Shown: positions 1 through 10,741, numbered from the stretch's first letter. The stretch: 64,000 bases of DNA from Macrococcus armenti (GCF_020097135.1 NZ_CP083608.1:558001-622000); one strand, 5' to 3'. The notes: generated by a model not told the origin, from the sequence alone. Program-made: numbers and translations.

Positions 1-185
1 TCCCCGGCTATATGCGCGAAGGGAAGAGCCAAGTTATTATAGCAATTGGATGTACCGGTGGACAACATCGCTCAGTCGCATTAACAGAACGTATTAGCAA
101 TGAATTAAAGGACTTCTTTGACTTTGAACTTCACACTCGCCATAGAGATGCGCATATTGAAGGAATTGTAAATGAAAAGGCTTAA
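1..185 (+). CDS. rapZ: RapZ C-terminal end (partial, cut by window start)
   Basis: Only the last 60 or so codons are present, read in the frame that opens at base 3 and stops with TAA at 183-185. The peptide holds the [10 protein letters not shown] signature of the RapZ/YvcJ C-terminal domain, which binds nucleotides and, in Gram-negatives, the small RNA GlmZ. In Firmicutes this gene sits directly before yvcK and whiA, as here, and its 3' end overlaps yvcK by 14 bases, which indicates co-transcription and translational coupling. The N-terminal Walker domain lies outside the window. Confidence 0.9.
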   Translation, partial: PGYMREGKSQVIIAIGCTGGQHRSVALTERISNELKDFFDFELHTRHRDAHIEGIVNEKA

Positions 186-1164
186 AGTCTGCCTTATCGG
201 AGGTGGAACAGGGCTTTCTGTTATGGCGAGAGGACTTAAAGAGTATCCTGTTGATATTACGGCAATCGTAACCGTAGCCGACGATGGTGGTAGCACCGGT
301 AAAATAAGAGACGTAATGGATATTCCGGCGCCCGGTGATATTAGAAACGTTCTTGCAGCACTGAGCGATGTTGAACCGATGCTTGAGAAGCTATTTCAGT
401 ACCGATTTAATTCAGATACATTAGGTGGGCATCCGGTTGGGAATTTAATGCTTGCAGCAATGACAGATGTTACGAGCGATTTCGGTCATGCAGTAAAAGA
501 ATTAAGTAAAATATTAAATGTAAGAGGGACTGTCATACCATCTACAAACACAAGTCCGATATTAAATGCAGTGATGGAAGATGGGGAAATTGTCGTTGGT
601 GAATCACTTATACCTTTAAAACTTAAAAAAATTGATAGTGTATTTTTAACGCCGAGCTGTATTAAACCGATGGATGAAGCAGTGGATGCTGTATTAGAAG
701 CAGACTTGATAGTGATGGGACCAGGAAGTTTATATACAAGTATTATTCCGAATCTTGTTATACGGGAACTTGGAGACGCAATTATTAAAAGTGAAGCGAA
801 AAAGTTATATGTCGCAAATATTATGACACAGCCAGGTGAAACGACAGGCTACACGGTATCAGACCATATTGAGGCAATTCATAAACATGTCACATCACCA
901 TTTATTCAATTTGTAATCGCAAATGAACTCGTCCTCACAAATAAGATAAATGAAAATTACGCGAAGCGAAATTCTAAATTTGTAACGTGCGATTCAGAAA
1001 GAATTAAAGCGATGGGCATTGAGCTGATTACAGATGATGGCTTAGTAGAAATTAACGAAGAAGGTGCTGTACGACATAACAACGAAGTTCTCGCAGATAT
1101 GATTTATGAATTAGCATTAAGTGAAATCAGTACAATTGAATTCACTCAGAAAGAGGGAGAATAA
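172..1164 (+). CDS. yvcK: YvcK/GlmR gluconeogenesis factor, CofD-like
   Basis: This 330-residue protein belongs to the CofD-like family. The family member YvcK/GlmR binds UDP-GlcNAc and steers carbon into cell-wall precursor synthesis; it is needed for growth on gluconeogenic substrates. Visible signatures are the N-terminal nucleotide-binding loop IGGGTGLS (residues 9-16) and [10 protein letters not shown] near residue 36. Full length for the family. The ATG overlaps the end of rapZ and the stop is followed one base later by the whiA start, so rapZ-yvcK-whiA form one tightly packed operon. The protein should be cytosolic; no membrane segment is seen. Confidence 0.93.
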   Translation: MKRLKVCLIGGGTGLSVMARGLKEYPVDITAIVTVADDGGSTGKIRDVMDIPAPGDIRNVLAALSDVEPMLEKLFQYRFNSDTLGGHPVGNLMLAAMTDVTSDFGHAVKELSKILNVRGTVIPSTNTSPILNAVMEDGEIVVGESLIPLKLKKIDSVFLTPSCIKPMDEAVDAVLEADLIVMGPGSLYTSIIPNLVIRELGDAIIKSEAKKLYVANIMTQPGETTGYTVSDHIEAIHKHVTSPFIQFVIANELVLTNKINENYAKRNSKFVTCDSERIKAMGIELITDDGLVEINEEGAVRHNNEVLADMIYELALSEISTIEFTQKEGE

Positions 1165-1165
1165 A

Positions 1166-2116
1166 TTGTCATTTGCTTCAGAAATGAAAAATGAATTAAC
1201 GCGGATTGAAACAGACTTATGTTGTAGTAAAGCAGAACTTGCCGCGCTTATTCGAATGAACGGAAACTTAAATATACAGAACATGCAATGGGTCATCAAT
1301 GTGCAGTCAGAAAATGCTGCAATTGCAAGACGTGTATATAGTTTAACGAAGAAAATATTCGGTGTGGATATTGAATTACTTGTCAGAAAGAAAATGAAAT
1401 TAAAAAAGAACAACGTCTATATATGCAGAATTAAGATGAAGACGAAAGAAATTCTGGATGAACTGAGCATATTACAGGATGGGCAGTTTATGCAGCATAT
1501 TGATCAATCTTTAATTCAGGAAGAATGCTGTAAAAGAAGTTATTTACGTGGTGCATTTCTTGCAGGAGGATCGGTGAACAATCCAGAAACTTCTTCATAT
1601 CATCTTGAAATATTCTCCCTTTATGAAAGCCATTCTGAAGGATTAACGCAATTAATGAATGGGTATGGATTAAATGCGAAAACTTTAGAAAGAAAAAAGG
1701 GTTATATCTCATACTTAAAAGAAGCGGAAAAAATTTCCGACTTCCTGAGTATTATAGGTGGTTATCAGGCGTTGCTGAAATTTGAAGACGTAAGAATCGT
1801 AAGAGATATGAGGAATTCAGTGAACAGACTCGTAAACTGCGAAACAGCGAATTTGAATAAGACGATTGGTGCAGCAATGCGTCAAGTTGAAAATATTAAG
1901 CTTATTGATGAAGAAATAGGCATTGATGAACTCCCTGAACGATTAAGAGAGATTGCGCGCCTGCGTGTACTGCATCAGGATATTTCCTTAAAGGAATTGG
2001 GAGAGATGGTTTCTACAGGAACAATTTCGAAGTCGGGGGTTAATCATCGATTACGAAAAATTGATGAAATTGCAGATAAGTTGCGTAATGGAGAATCAAT
2101 TGAATTGAAGAAGTAA
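1166..2116 (+). CDS. whiA: WhiA DNA-binding protein
   Basis: The 316-residue product is WhiA, with an N-terminal LAGLIDADG-like (catalytically dead) domain and a C-terminal helix-turn-helix region ([20 protein letters not shown] and following). In Firmicutes WhiA influences cell division and chromosome segregation. I choose the TTG at 1166 over the upstream in-frame ATG at 1121. The TTG gives the family N-terminus (M)[14 protein letters not shown], has a good SD (AGAAAGAGGGAGA) just before it, and avoids a 44-base overlap with yvcK. It is the last gene of its operon; no strong terminator is visible after it. Confidence 0.92.
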   Translation: MSFASEMKNELTRIETDLCCSKAELAALIRMNGNLNIQNMQWVINVQSENAAIARRVYSLTKKIFGVDIELLVRKKMKLKKNNVYICRIKMKTKEILDELSILQDGQFMQHIDQSLIQEECCKRSYLRGAFLAGGSVNNPETSSYHLEIFSLYESHSEGLTQLMNGYGLNAKTLERKKGYISYLKEAEKISDFLSIIGGYQALLKFEDVRIVRDMRNSVNRLVNCETANLNKTIGAAMRQVENIKLIDEEIGIDELPERLREIARLRVLHQDISLKELGEMVSTGTISKSGVNHRLRKIDEIADKLRNGESIELKK

Positions 2117-2158
2117 ATCTATACTTAAGTTAAAATAAATCAATAGTAAATAATTTTA

Positions 2159-2208
2159 TTTACATAATTTCAACAAACACTTTAAATTAATGAAATAATT
2201 CCTTTACA
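2159..2208 (+). promoter_or_regulatory. Candidate Pho-box array and -35 of the alkaline phosphatase gene
   Basis: Hexamers resembling the PhoP box TT(A/C/T)A(C/T)A recur at an exact 11-base period: TTTACA at 2159, TCAACA at 2170, TTTAAA at 2181 and TTTACA at 2203; the 2192 register is degenerate. Direct repeats one helical turn apart are the known layout of PhoP~P sites. The last copy doubles as the -35 of a promoter with an 18-base spacer to TATATC (2227-2232). Regulation by phosphate starvation is inferred from this and from the gene downstream. Confidence 0.55.
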
Positions 2209-2239
2209 AATCATTGATATAGTTGATATATCAATGATT
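2209..2239 (+). promoter_or_regulatory. Perfect 13-bp-arm palindrome between -35 and SD
   Basis: AATCATTGATATA (2209-2221) is followed after a 5-base loop by its exact reverse complement (2227-2239). It fills the promoter spacer and -10 region, and its right arm abuts the SD AGGAGG (2240-2245). It could be a DNA operator for a second regulator, or an RNA hairpin in a longer transcript that reads in from upstream. Confidence 0.6.
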
Positions 2240-2255
2240 AGGAGGAATTTTTTTT

Positions 2256-3680
2256 ATGGCAAGTTTTAAGTCAATTGCAACGACGACATTATTATCAGCA
2301 ACGTTATTATCGAATATTTCAGCGCCTTCTTTTGCTGCAGGGAAAAACAATCCTGGAAAAGCACTAGGACATGAGAAACAAGCGCAAATGGCTCAATGTA
2401 AAAATGGGCAGCCTAAAAATGTTATTTTAATGATTGGTGATGGTATGGGTATTTCTCAACTTGGTGCTTACCGTTATTATAAAGATAACGAAAATGTTCC
2501 AGGTTTAGATAAAATTTCTTTTGATAACTATTTAGTTGGATCTCAATTAACGGTGAGTGATGATCCAAAATTAAACATTACAGATTCAGGTGCAGCAGGG
2601 ACAGCACTTGCAACAGGAGTACGTACATTTAATGGTGCGATATCTGTAGATAAAAATAAACAAGCAGTAAGAACAGTACTTGAAGATTATAAAGCTGCAG
2701 GCCGTTCAACAGGTTTAGTAGCAACGAGTGAATTAACACATGCAACGCCAGCTTCATTTGCTGCACATAATCCATCACGTAAAGATGAAATGGACATTGC
2801 AAAGCAAATGGCACGTACGGTTAAAGTTGGTAAAGAACAACAACCGATTGTTGACGTAATGCTTGGTGGTGGAACAGATTTCTTCCAGCAAAAAGATAAA
2901 AACGGAAAAGTAACATTAGATTTAGTGAAGCAGATGCAAGATAAATCAGGCTTTAAATATGTTACATCTCGTGACGAAATGTTAAAAGATACAAATTCAA
3001 AACGTATGATTGGTTTATTTGCAGAAAGCGCAATGAGTAAACACATAGACCGTACAGAAAAAGAGCCGTCATTAAAAGAAATGACGGATACAGCGATACA
3101 AAAACTATCTCAAAACAAAAAAGGGTTCTTCTTAATGGTTGAAGGATCTCAACCAGACTGGTCAGGTCATGCAAATGATTTAACAGGTATGATGAGTGAA
3201 ATCTCAGCGTTTGATGAAGCATATCAGTCGGCAATTGAATATGCGAAGAAAGATTGTAATACATTAGTTATTGCACTTGCGGATCACGCGACTGGTGGAT
3301 TGTCTGCAGGTACTGGTGAGAAGTATGAATTCCATCCTAAAGTTGTTGATCAGATGAAAATGACACATGAGGGATTAACTGCGAAATTATTAGAAAAAGA
3401 TGCGGATATTGAAGCGTTAATAAACGAAAACATCCAAATTAAAGACATTACAGCTGAAGAGAAAAAAGCTATTATTGATGTTGCAAAAGCGAAAGATGAA
3501 GCAAAAACTTTAGATGCAATTAACAAAGTTGTAGATAAACGTGCAAATGCTGCATGGGGTTCTAAAGTTCATACAGGTGAAGAAGTGCATGTGTATGCTT
3601 TCGGCCCAGGTAAAGAGAAGTTTATGGGTGTACAGCACAACATTCAAAATGCTGAAAACATTCGTTCGTTCTTAAAATAA
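2256..3680 (+). CDS. phoB: Secreted alkaline phosphatase
   Basis: This 474-residue phosphomonoesterase should release inorganic phosphate from organic phosphate outside the cell. A Sec signal peptide occupies about residues 1-28 (hydrophobic core, then APSFA-AG as a likely cleavage site). Metal-ligand Asp62 lies in MIGDGMG, and the nucleophile Ser111 lies in TDSGAAGTALATG, the family active-site motif. His-bearing metal motifs (ADHATGG and HTGEEV) follow near the C-terminus. Length fits the family. The start has a strong SD (AGGAGGA, 2240-2246). It stands alone, with a terminator behind it. The promoter carries Pho-box-like repeats, consistent with phosphate-starvation control. Confidence 0.92.
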   Translation: MASFKSIATTTLLSATLLSNISAPSFAAGKNNPGKALGHEKQAQMAQCKNGQPKNVILMIGDGMGISQLGAYRYYKDNENVPGLDKISFDNYLVGSQLTVSDDPKLNITDSGAAGTALATGVRTFNGAISVDKNKQAVRTVLEDYKAAGRSTGLVATSELTHATPASFAAHNPSRKDEMDIAKQMARTVKVGKEQQPIVDVMLGGGTDFFQQKDKNGKVTLDLVKQMQDKSGFKYVTSRDEMLKDTNSKRMIGLFAESAMSKHIDRTEKEPSLKEMTDTAIQKLSQNKKGFFLMVEGSQPDWSGHANDLTGMMSEISAFDEAYQSAIEYAKKDCNTLVIALADHATGGLSAGTGEKYEFHPKVVDQMKMTHEGLTAKLLEKDADIEALINENIQIKDITAEEKKAIIDVAKAKDEAKTLDAINKVVDKRANAAWGSKVHTGEEVHVYAFGPGKEKFMGVQHNIQNAENIRSFLK

Positions 3681-3690
3681 TACAAATTTA

Positions 3691-3719
3691 AGCCCCCGAT
3701 TTCGTAATCGGGGGCTTTT
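3691..3719 (+). terminator. Rho-independent terminator after alkaline phosphatase
   Basis: AGCCCCCGATT and AATCGGGGGCT form an 11-bp GC-rich stem with a TCGT-like loop, followed by TTTT. It also lies between the convergent phosphatase and clpP genes. Confidence 0.9.
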
Positions 3720-3747
3720 CGTTATTTACTCAAGTTAAAATGGATGC

Positions 3748-4329
3748 TTATGCCGGGTGCATTACTTCATCAATTAAACCATATGCTTTTGCTTCGTCTG
3801 CTGATAAGAAGTTATCGCGATCAGTATCTTTTTCAATTTTTTCAATCGGTTGTCCTGTGCGTTCAGAAAGGATTTTGTTTAACTTTTCGCGTGTTTTTAA
3901 TATGTGACGCGCAGCGATTTCGATTTCAGTCGCTTGTCCTTGTGCACCACCTAAAGGCTGGTGAATCATAACTTCAGCGTTTGGTAATGCAAATCGTTTA
4001 CCTTTTGCACCAGCTGCTAATAAAAATGATCCCATTGATGCTGCCATACCGATACAAATTGTCTGAACATCAGGTTTAATGTGCTGCATCGTATCGTATA
4101 TTGCCATACCAGCTGTTACACTTCCGCCTGGTGAATTGATGTAAAGATAAATATCTTTTTCAGCATCCTGTGCCTGTAAAAATAATAATTGCGATACGAT
4201 TGAGTTTGCTACGTTATCGTCAATTGCAGATCCTAACATAATGATGCGGTCTTTTAGTAAACGTGAATAAATGTCATATGCACGTTCTCCACGATTTGTC
4301 GATTCGATTACTGTAGGTATTAAATTCAT
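3748..4329 (-). CDS. clpP: ClpP ATP-dependent protease proteolytic subunit
   Basis: ClpP is the serine peptidase chamber that degrades proteins unfolded by ClpC/ClpX. The 193-residue sequence has the full catalytic triad: Ser98 in GMAASMGS, His123 in MIHQP and Asp172 in DTDRDNF. The N-terminal hydrophobic clamp residues and the length match the family. It is monocistronic, transcribed opposite to its neighbours, with SD AGGAGG close to its ATG. An exact CtsR operator overlaps the -35 of its promoter, so heat- and stress-induction by release of CtsR is expected. Confidence 0.97.
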   Translation of the reverse strand: MNLIPTVIESTNRGERAYDIYSRLLKDRIIMLGSAIDDNVANSIVSQLLFLQAQDAEKDIYLYINSPGGSVTAGMAIYDTMQHIKPDVQTICIGMAASMGSFLLAAGAKGKRFALPNAEVMIHQPLGGAQGQATEIEIAARHILKTREKLNKILSERTGQPIEKIEKDTDRDNFLSADEAKAYGLIDEVMHPA

Positions 4330-4387
4330 ATATAAATCCTCCTAATATTAAATTGCGTCGTTTTGTTAAATCAAATATACACTATAT

Positions 4388-4404
4388 AGTCAAAGATAGT
4401 CAAA
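4388..4404 (-). promoter_or_regulatory. CtsR operator overlapping the clpP promoter
   Basis: On the plus strand the bases read AGTCAAA-GAT-AGTCAAA, a direct heptad repeat with a 3-base spacer that matches the CtsR consensus (A/G)GTCAAANAN(A/G)GTCAAA. Read on the clpP strand, the distal heptad contributes TTGACT as -35, with TATATT 18 bases downstream as -10, so bound CtsR would occlude RNA polymerase. Confidence 0.85.
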
Positions 4405-4510
4405 AACGATGCTCATATCATTTTATATTGTACCGATAATGTTACTATTATAGTAGTAATATGGATTATTTTTTTATAATAATTACGATATCATTTTTGG
4501 AGATGGAAAT

Positions 4511-4753
4511 ATGAAAACACTAACTTTACTTGTAGGGAGACATTGTGGTTTATGTGAAGAGGCACGAATGCAAATAAGATTTGCCCAGGAAGATGCAGCG
4601 GTTGAAGTTGAGGAGAAAATGATAGAAGGAGATGAGGTGCTGGAAGCTGAGTACTTTATGCGTATACCGGTATTAATGGACGGTGACAAAATTGTGCAGG
4701 AAGGGAACATTGACTTCGTAACCATTATTGAATATTTAACAAATAATAAGTGA
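4511..4753 (+). CDS. Glutaredoxin-like protein (DUF836 type)
   Basis: An 80-residue thioredoxin-fold protein with the redox motif C12-G-L-C15 near its N-terminus and a cis-Pro region (RIPVLM) at about residue 56. These features fit small glutaredoxin-like proteins that handle thiol-disulfide exchange. Its substrate is unknown. An SD-like GGAGATGG precedes the ATG. It sits just before cggR, an arrangement also seen in staphylococci, but the promoter at 4788-4816 separates it from the glycolytic operon. Confidence 0.8.
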   Translation: MKTLTLLVGRHCGLCEEARMQIRFAQEDAAVEVEEKMIEGDEVLEAEYFMRIPVLMDGDKIVQEGNIDFVTIIEYLTNNK

Positions 4754-4787
4754 AAACGAATTCATTTTAATTTTGCATAGCTTTTAC

Positions 4788-4816
4788 TTGCACACTTAAT
4801 AACGACTTGGTATTAT
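4788..4816 (+). promoter_or_regulatory. Promoter of the cggR-glycolysis operon
   Basis: TTGCAC (4788-4793) and TATTAT (4811-4816) are separated by exactly 17 bases, a good sigma-A promoter. It lies upstream of the putative CggR operator and of cggR itself. Confidence 0.7.
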
Positions 4817-4834
4817 GTATGTGTAGCGTAAGTT

Positions 4835-4864
4835 ACTTTTTGACCCTAGTGGGACAAATAACGA
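4835..4864 (+). promoter_or_regulatory. Candidate CggR operator
   Basis: Between the promoter and cggR lies TTTTTGAC-CCTAGT-GGGACAAATAACGAC. It resembles the repeated GGGAC-N6-TGTC half-sites known for the Bacillus subtilis CggR operator. Its place downstream of the -10 suits the known roadblock mechanism, in which fructose-1,6-bisphosphate relieves repression. The left half-site is degenerate. Confidence 0.55.
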
Positions 4865-4890
4865 CCATCGCTAATTGAGGAGGGGTGGAC

Positions 4891-5904
4891 TTGAATCAAC
4901 TCTTTGAGATTCAAAAGAAACTTGTCCCTGATTTAGTTGAGAAGATGTATCGCAGATTTCAAATCTTGACGGCGATTGAGACGTTTCAGCCAATTGGTCG
5001 GCGTGCGCTGAGCGAGAGTGTTTCGCTGAGTGAACGCATACTCAGGACTGAAACAGAAATACTGAAGTCGCAAGGTTTAATCTTAATCACTTCTAAAGGG
5101 ATGTCTGTAACAGATAGTGGTGTTGAAGTAATTGAAGAAATGAAAGCTTCAATGAACAGTCTTACACGACTGGAACATATCGCCTGCGCAATTGAATCGC
5201 GTTACAGTATTCGTAAAGTGATTGTCGTCAGCGGTGATTCAGATATCGAAGATGAAACGAAAGTACGCATGGGTCAGGCAACGAGCGAATATCTTGAGTC
5301 CTGTTTTGAAGACGGCATGAATATGACGGTCACAGGTGGTTCAACGATGGCACATGTTGCACGAGCAATGCGCCCATCTGATAAAGAGATAACTTTTATA
5401 CCGGCTCGTGGCGGGCTCGGTGAAGATGTTTCTTATCAGGCGAATGCGATTACACATTTAATGGCAGATCAGACAGGTGGTAAGTTTGAAGTGTTATATG
5501 TTCCTGATCAGTTAAGTGAGGCAGGCTATAACGCATTGTTAAAGGAACCGTCTGTAATGCGCGTGTTGCAGCATATTAAAAGCGCACAAATTGTCCTGCA
5601 TGGTATTGGCGCCGCTTTTACGATGGCTAAGCGAAGAAATACTTCTGAAGATGTGTTAATGCAATTGGATGAAGAAAAAGCTGTTGCAGAAGCATTTGGT
5701 TACTACTTTGATGCAGATGGCAATATTATTCACCGCGTGAATACGATCGGTATTCATCTTGAAGATTTGACTGAAGATAAAGACATCATCGCTGTTGCAG
5801 GTGGTACAAGCAAGAAAGAAGCGATTGCTTCTTATTTGAAAATTGCACCGAAACATACTGTTCTCGTAACAGATTCGGTCGTAGGTGAATGGCTTATTAA
5901 CTAA
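4891..5904 (+). CDS. cggR: CggR central glycolytic genes regulator
   Basis: CggR is a SorC-family repressor of the gap operon whose effector is fructose-1,6-bisphosphate. The 337-residue protein has an N-terminal HTH (about residues 35-75, with SVSLSERILRTE) and a C-terminal sugar-phosphate isomerase-like domain (TGGSTMAHVA, PARGGLGEDV, HGIGAA, AVAGGTSKKEAI). I choose the TTG at 4891. It gives the N-terminus (M)NQLFEIQKK seen in the family and sits 7 bases after AGGAGG, whereas the GTG at 4885 overlaps the SD. gapA follows after 139 bases. Confidence 0.95.
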   Translation: MNQLFEIQKKLVPDLVEKMYRRFQILTAIETFQPIGRRALSESVSLSERILRTETEILKSQGLILITSKGMSVTDSGVEVIEEMKASMNSLTRLEHIACAIESRYSIRKVIVVSGDSDIEDETKVRMGQATSEYLESCFEDGMNMTVTGGSTMAHVARAMRPSDKEITFIPARGGLGEDVSYQANAITHLMADQTGGKFEVLYVPDQLSEAGYNALLKEPSVMRVLQHIKSAQIVLHGIGAAFTMAKRRNTSEDVLMQLDEEKAVAEAFGYYFDADGNIIHRVNTIGIHLEDLTEDKDIIAVAGGTSKKEAIASYLKIAPKHTVLVTDSVVGEWLIN

Positions 5905-6043
5905 TAAGGAACATAAAATTACAAACTTAAAAGTGTAATATTTTTATTTTTCCTTATATTTTGATTATAATAAGAGTGTATCGTGAAATTAGTAATAAAG
6001 GGTTAACCCCTTAAAATATAGAATTCAAAGGAGGCCATATATA

Positions 6044-7057
6044 ATGGCAGTAAAAGTAGCAATTAACGGTTTTGGTAGAATTGGACGTTTAGCATTCAGA
6101 AGATTACAAGAAGTAGAAGGTATTGAAGTAGTAGCAGTTAACGATTTAACAGACGATAAAATGTTAGCGCATTTATTAAAATATGATACAACGCAAGGTC
6201 GTTTCAAAGAAGAAGTAGAAGTAATTGAAGGTGGATTCCGTGTAAACGGACGCGAAGTAAAATCATTCGAAAATCCAAACCCTGCTGAATTACCATGGGG
6301 CGAACTTGGAATTGATGTTGTTTTAGAATGTACTGGTTTCTTCACTGATAAAGAAAAAGCACAAGCGCATATCGAAGCAGGTGCTAAAAAAGTATTAATT
6401 TCAGCACCGGCAAAAGGTGACTTAAAAACTGTAGTATACAACGTTAACCATGACGTATTAGACGGTTCAGAAGAAATCGTTTCAGGTGCTTCATGTACGA
6501 CTAACTGTTTAGCACCAATGGCTAAAGTATTAAACGATGAATTCGGAATTATCGAAGGTTTAATGATGACAGTTCACGCATTCACAGGTGACCAAAACAC
6601 ATTAGATGCACCTCACGCAAAAGGAGACTTCCGTCGTGCACGTGCAGCAGCAAACAACATCGTACCTAACTCAACAGGTGCTGCAAAAGCAATCGGTTTA
6701 GTTATCCCTGAATTAAAAGGTAAATTAGATGGATCAGCACAACGTGTTCCAGTACCAACAGGTTCTGTAACTGAGTTAACTACAATTTTAGAAAAAGAAG
6801 TAACTGTTGAAGAAGTAAACGCTGCAATGAAAGCTGCTTCTAACGAATCATTCGGTTACACTGAAGATGAAATCGTTTCTTCTGATATTATCGGTATTAC
6901 TTACGGTTCATTATTCGATGCAACACAAACACGTGTAATGACTGTTGGTGAACACCAAATGGTTAAAACTGTTGCTTGGTACGATAACGAAATGAGTTAC
7001 ACTGCACAACTTGTTCGTACTTTAGAATTCTTAGCTGAACAAGCACAAGCTAAATAA
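6044..7057 (+). CDS. gapA: Glyceraldehyde-3-phosphate dehydrogenase, NAD-dependent
   Basis: This enzyme converts glyceraldehyde-3-phosphate to 1,3-bisphosphoglycerate with NAD+. The 337 residues open with the Rossmann motif INGFGRIGR (8-16) and carry the catalytic Cys151 in [12 protein letters not shown]. Asp35 in VNDLTD favours NAD+ over NADP+, which fits the glycolytic GapA. A strong SD (AAAGGAGG) precedes the ATG, and codon choice is uniform as in highly expressed genes. It lies downstream of its repressor cggR. A terminator-like hairpin follows it, so part of the transcription may stop before pgk. Confidence 0.98.
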   Translation: MAVKVAINGFGRIGRLAFRRLQEVEGIEVVAVNDLTDDKMLAHLLKYDTTQGRFKEEVEVIEGGFRVNGREVKSFENPNPAELPWGELGIDVVLECTGFFTDKEKAQAHIEAGAKKVLISAPAKGDLKTVVYNVNHDVLDGSEEIVSGASCTTNCLAPMAKVLNDEFGIIEGLMMTVHAFTGDQNTLDAPHAKGDFRRARAAANNIVPNSTGAAKAIGLVIPELKGKLDGSAQRVPVPTGSVTELTTILEKEVTVEEVNAAMKAASNESFGYTEDEIVSSDIIGITYGSLFDATQTRVMTVGEHQMVKTVAWYDNEMSYTAQLVRTLEFLAEQAQAK

Positions 7058-7074
7058 TAATTATTCACGCGTAA

Positions 7075-7107
7075 GCGGGGGAAGATTTCGCTTCTCCTGC
7101 TTTTTTT
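7075..7107 (+). terminator. Hairpin with T-run between gapA and pgk
   Basis: GCGGGGGAAG and CTTCTCCTGC pair with two G-U pairs around an ATTTCG loop, followed by seven T. It can attenuate or stabilise the cggR-gapA transcript, which is known to be more abundant than the distal message in relatives. Confidence 0.7.
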
Positions 7108-7162
7108 AATAAGTTATTTGGTATAATTAATTTGTAAGTATATATTATTAGGAGGCCATAAC

Positions 7163-8353
7163 ATGGTTAAAAAGATTGTTTCAGATTTAGAATTAAAAGA
7201 TAAAAAAGTACTCGTACGAGCAGATTTCAATGTGCCGATGAAAGATGGCAACATTACGAATGACAATCGTATCGTTGAAGCATTACCTACTATTAAATAT
7301 ATTATTGAGCAAGGCGGGAAAGTAATTTTATTCTCACACCTTGGAAAAGTTAAAACTGAAGAAGATAAAGCGAAGTTATCACTTCAGCCTGTTGCAGCAC
7401 GTTTATCTGAATTATTGAACAAAGATGTTCAGTTCGTGGCGGAAACACGTGGAGAGAAGTTAGAGTCTGCGATTAATGCATTACAATCAGGTGATGTATT
7501 ATTATTTGAAAACACACGTTTTGAAGATGTAGACGGAAAGAAAGAAAGCAAAAATGATCCGGAACTTGGTAAGTACTGGGCATCTCTAGGGGATGTATTC
7601 GTCAATGATGCTTTCGGAACAGCACACCGTGAACATGCATCAAATGTAGGTGTGGCAACGCATTTAGAAACTGCTGCAGGATTCCTGATGGAAAAAGAAA
7701 TTAAGTTTATCGGTGGCGTTGTAGAAAACCCTGAACGCCCATTTGTTGCGATTTTAGGTGGTGCGAAAGTATCAGATAAAATTGGTGTTATTGAAAACTT
7801 ATTAAAAGTGGCTGATAAAGTATTAATCGGTGGCGGAATGGCTTACACATTCTTAAAAGCACAAGGTAAAGAAATCGGTCATTCATTATTAGAGGAAGAT
7901 AAAATCGACTTAGCAAAAGATTTAATGGAACGTGGTAAAGATAAACTCGTTTTACCAGTTGATGCAAAAGTTACGAAAGAATTCTCAAATGATGGTGAAA
8001 TCGAAGCAGTAGCAATCGATCACATTCCAGCTGATTTACAAGCTTTAGATATCGGTCCTAAAACAGTAGAATTATTCGCTAAAGAACTTGAGGGTGCTAA
8101 AACAGTCGTTTGGAATGGCCCAATGGGTGTGTTCGAAATGAGTAACTTTGCAAAAGGTACTGTAGGAGTATGTAAAGCAATTGCCGAACTGAAGGATGCA
8201 ACAACGATTATCGGTGGCGGAGATTCAGCGGCAGCAGCGATGGATCTTGGGTTTGCTGACAAGTTTACACACATTTCAACAGGTGGTGGCGCTTCTTTAG
8301 AATATTTAGAAGGTAAAGCGTTACCTGGTATTAAATCAATTTCTGACAAATAA
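7163..8353 (+). CDS. pgk: Phosphoglycerate kinase
   Basis: The enzyme makes ATP and 3-phosphoglycerate from 1,3-bisphosphoglycerate. The 396-residue, full-length sequence shows the N-terminal substrate site RADFNVP (19-25), FSHLGK, the hinge region, and the C-terminal nucleotide loop [16 protein letters not shown] lies 8 bases before the ATG. A TATAAT at 7122-7127 could be a -10 of its own promoter, but no convincing -35 partners it. pgk, tpiA, gpmI and eno follow in tight order. Confidence 0.98.
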   Translation: MVKKIVSDLELKDKKVLVRADFNVPMKDGNITNDNRIVEALPTIKYIIEQGGKVILFSHLGKVKTEEDKAKLSLQPVAARLSELLNKDVQFVAETRGEKLESAINALQSGDVLLFENTRFEDVDGKKESKNDPELGKYWASLGDVFVNDAFGTAHREHASNVGVATHLETAAGFLMEKEIKFIGGVVENPERPFVAILGGAKVSDKIGVIENLLKVADKVLIGGGMAYTFLKAQGKEIGHSLLEEDKIDLAKDLMERGKDKLVLPVDAKVTKEFSNDGEIEAVAIDHIPADLQALDIGPKTVELFAKELEGAKTVVWNGPMGVFEMSNFAKGTVGVCKAIAELKDATTIIGGGDSAAAAMDLGFADKFTHISTGGGASLEYLEGKALPGIKSISDK

Positions 8354-9114
<761 letters not shown>

Positions 9115-9115
<1 letters not shown>

Positions 9116-10650
9116 TGAAAAGCCCAACAGCTTTAATCATTTTAGACGGTTTTGCTAACCGTAAAGAAACGTTTGGGAATGCAGTAGCGCAAGCTCATAA
9201 ACCAAACTTTGACCGATATTACAATCAATTCCCACATAGCGAATTAAAAGCTTGTGGGCTTGATGTAGGGCTTCCAGAAGGACAGATGGGGAATTCGGAA
9301 GTTGGTCATTTAAACATTGGTGCAGGACGTATCGTTTATCAGTCTTTAACGCGCATCAATAAGGCTATTGAAGACGGCGATTTCTTCACAAACAAAGTAT
9401 TGCTAGATGCAATGACACATGTTAAAGAAAAACAGACGTCGCTTCATTTAATGGGATTATTATCAGATGGCGGTGTACATAGCCATTATGAACACTTATT
9501 TGCATTGTTAAAACTTGCGAAGGAACAAGGTGTAGAGAAAGTATATGTACATGCATTTTTAGATGGTCGTGATGTAGGGCAGCAAACAGCATTATCGTAT
9601 ATCGCTGAAACAGAACGTCAATTTGAAGCAATCGGTATCGGTCAATTCGCTTCTGTTTCTGGTCGTTATTACGCGATGGATAGAGATAAACGCTGGGATC
9701 GTGAACAACTTGCATATGATGCGATGACATACGGTAAAGGTGTAGAGTACCCAACAGCAGCTGCAGGTGTTGAAGCGAGTTATGCAGAAGGTATCACTGA
9801 TGAATTCGTTGTACCGTTCGTTGTGAAAGACCACGAAAAAGGCGAAGAGAACACTGGTGTGAACGATGGAGATGCAATGATCTTCTTCAACTTCAGACCT
9901 GACCGTGCTGCACAACTTTCAGAAGTATACACAAATGAAGAATTTGATGGTTTTAAAATGGACAAACGTTTAATCGGTATTAAATTCGTTACGTTTACAA
10001 AGTATAACGATCAAGTTAAAGCAGATGTTGTATTCGAGAAAGTTGACTTAGTAAATACGATAGGTGAAGTTGCTTCAAATAACAATTTAACGCAGCTTCG
10101 AATCGCAGAAACTGAGAAGTATCCGCATGTTACTTACTTTATGAGCGGTGGACGTAATGAAGCGTTTCCGGGTGAACGTCGTGTATTAATTGATTCACCG
10201 AAAGTGGCAACGTATGATCTTAAGCCTGAAATGAGTGCTTATGAAGTACGTGATGCATTACTTGCGGAACTTGATAAAGGTGATTTAGATTTAATTATCT
10301 TAAATTTTGCAAACCCGGATATGGTTGGTCATTCAGGTATGCTTGAGCCGACAATTAAAGCAATTGAAGCGGTTGATGAATGTTTAGGAGAAGTCGTTGA
10401 TAAGATTCTTGCCATGAATGGTGTTGCGATTATTACAGCAGACCACGGAAATTCTGACGAAGTGTTAAAACTTGACGGTAGTCCGATGACAGCACATACG
10501 ACAAACCCTGTTCCAGTCATTGTTACGCGTGAAGGTGTGACGTTACGTGAAGCTGGTCGTTTAGCTGATTTAGCACCGACGCTAGTAGATTTATTAGGTG
10601 TTGAAAAACCAGCTGACATGACTGGAGAATCATTAGTTCAAAAAGATTAA
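9115..10650 (+). CDS. gpmI: 2,3-bisphosphoglycerate-independent phosphoglycerate mutase
   Basis: GpmI converts 3- to 2-phosphoglycerate with two Mn2+ ions and no bisphosphoglycerate cofactor. The 511-residue protein belongs to the alkaline-phosphatase superfamily. It has metal-ligand Asp11 in LDGF and phosphoserine nucleophile Ser61 in MGNSEVGH. The metal cluster [11 protein letters not shown] and TADHGNSDE lies near the C-terminus. Length and motif order are standard. Its ATG overlaps the tpiA stop. A weak hairpin without T-run (10678-10701) lies in the gap before eno. Confidence 0.97.
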
Positions 10651-10741
10651 TGTTATACAGAAAATGAAATACAAATAATTGATTATTTCAATTAAATCAA
10701 TAATAATAAGTAAGAACACAAATTGAGAGGAGTTTTTATAA

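Noticed and set aside
4885-4887. GTG as the cggR start
   Set aside because: It overlaps the SD GAGGAGGGG; TTG 4891 has correct spacing and matches the family N-terminus.
10678-10701. Terminator between gpmI and eno
   Set aside because: ATTGATT/AATCAAT pair weakly with a 10-base loop and no T-run, so at most a processing or stability hairpin.
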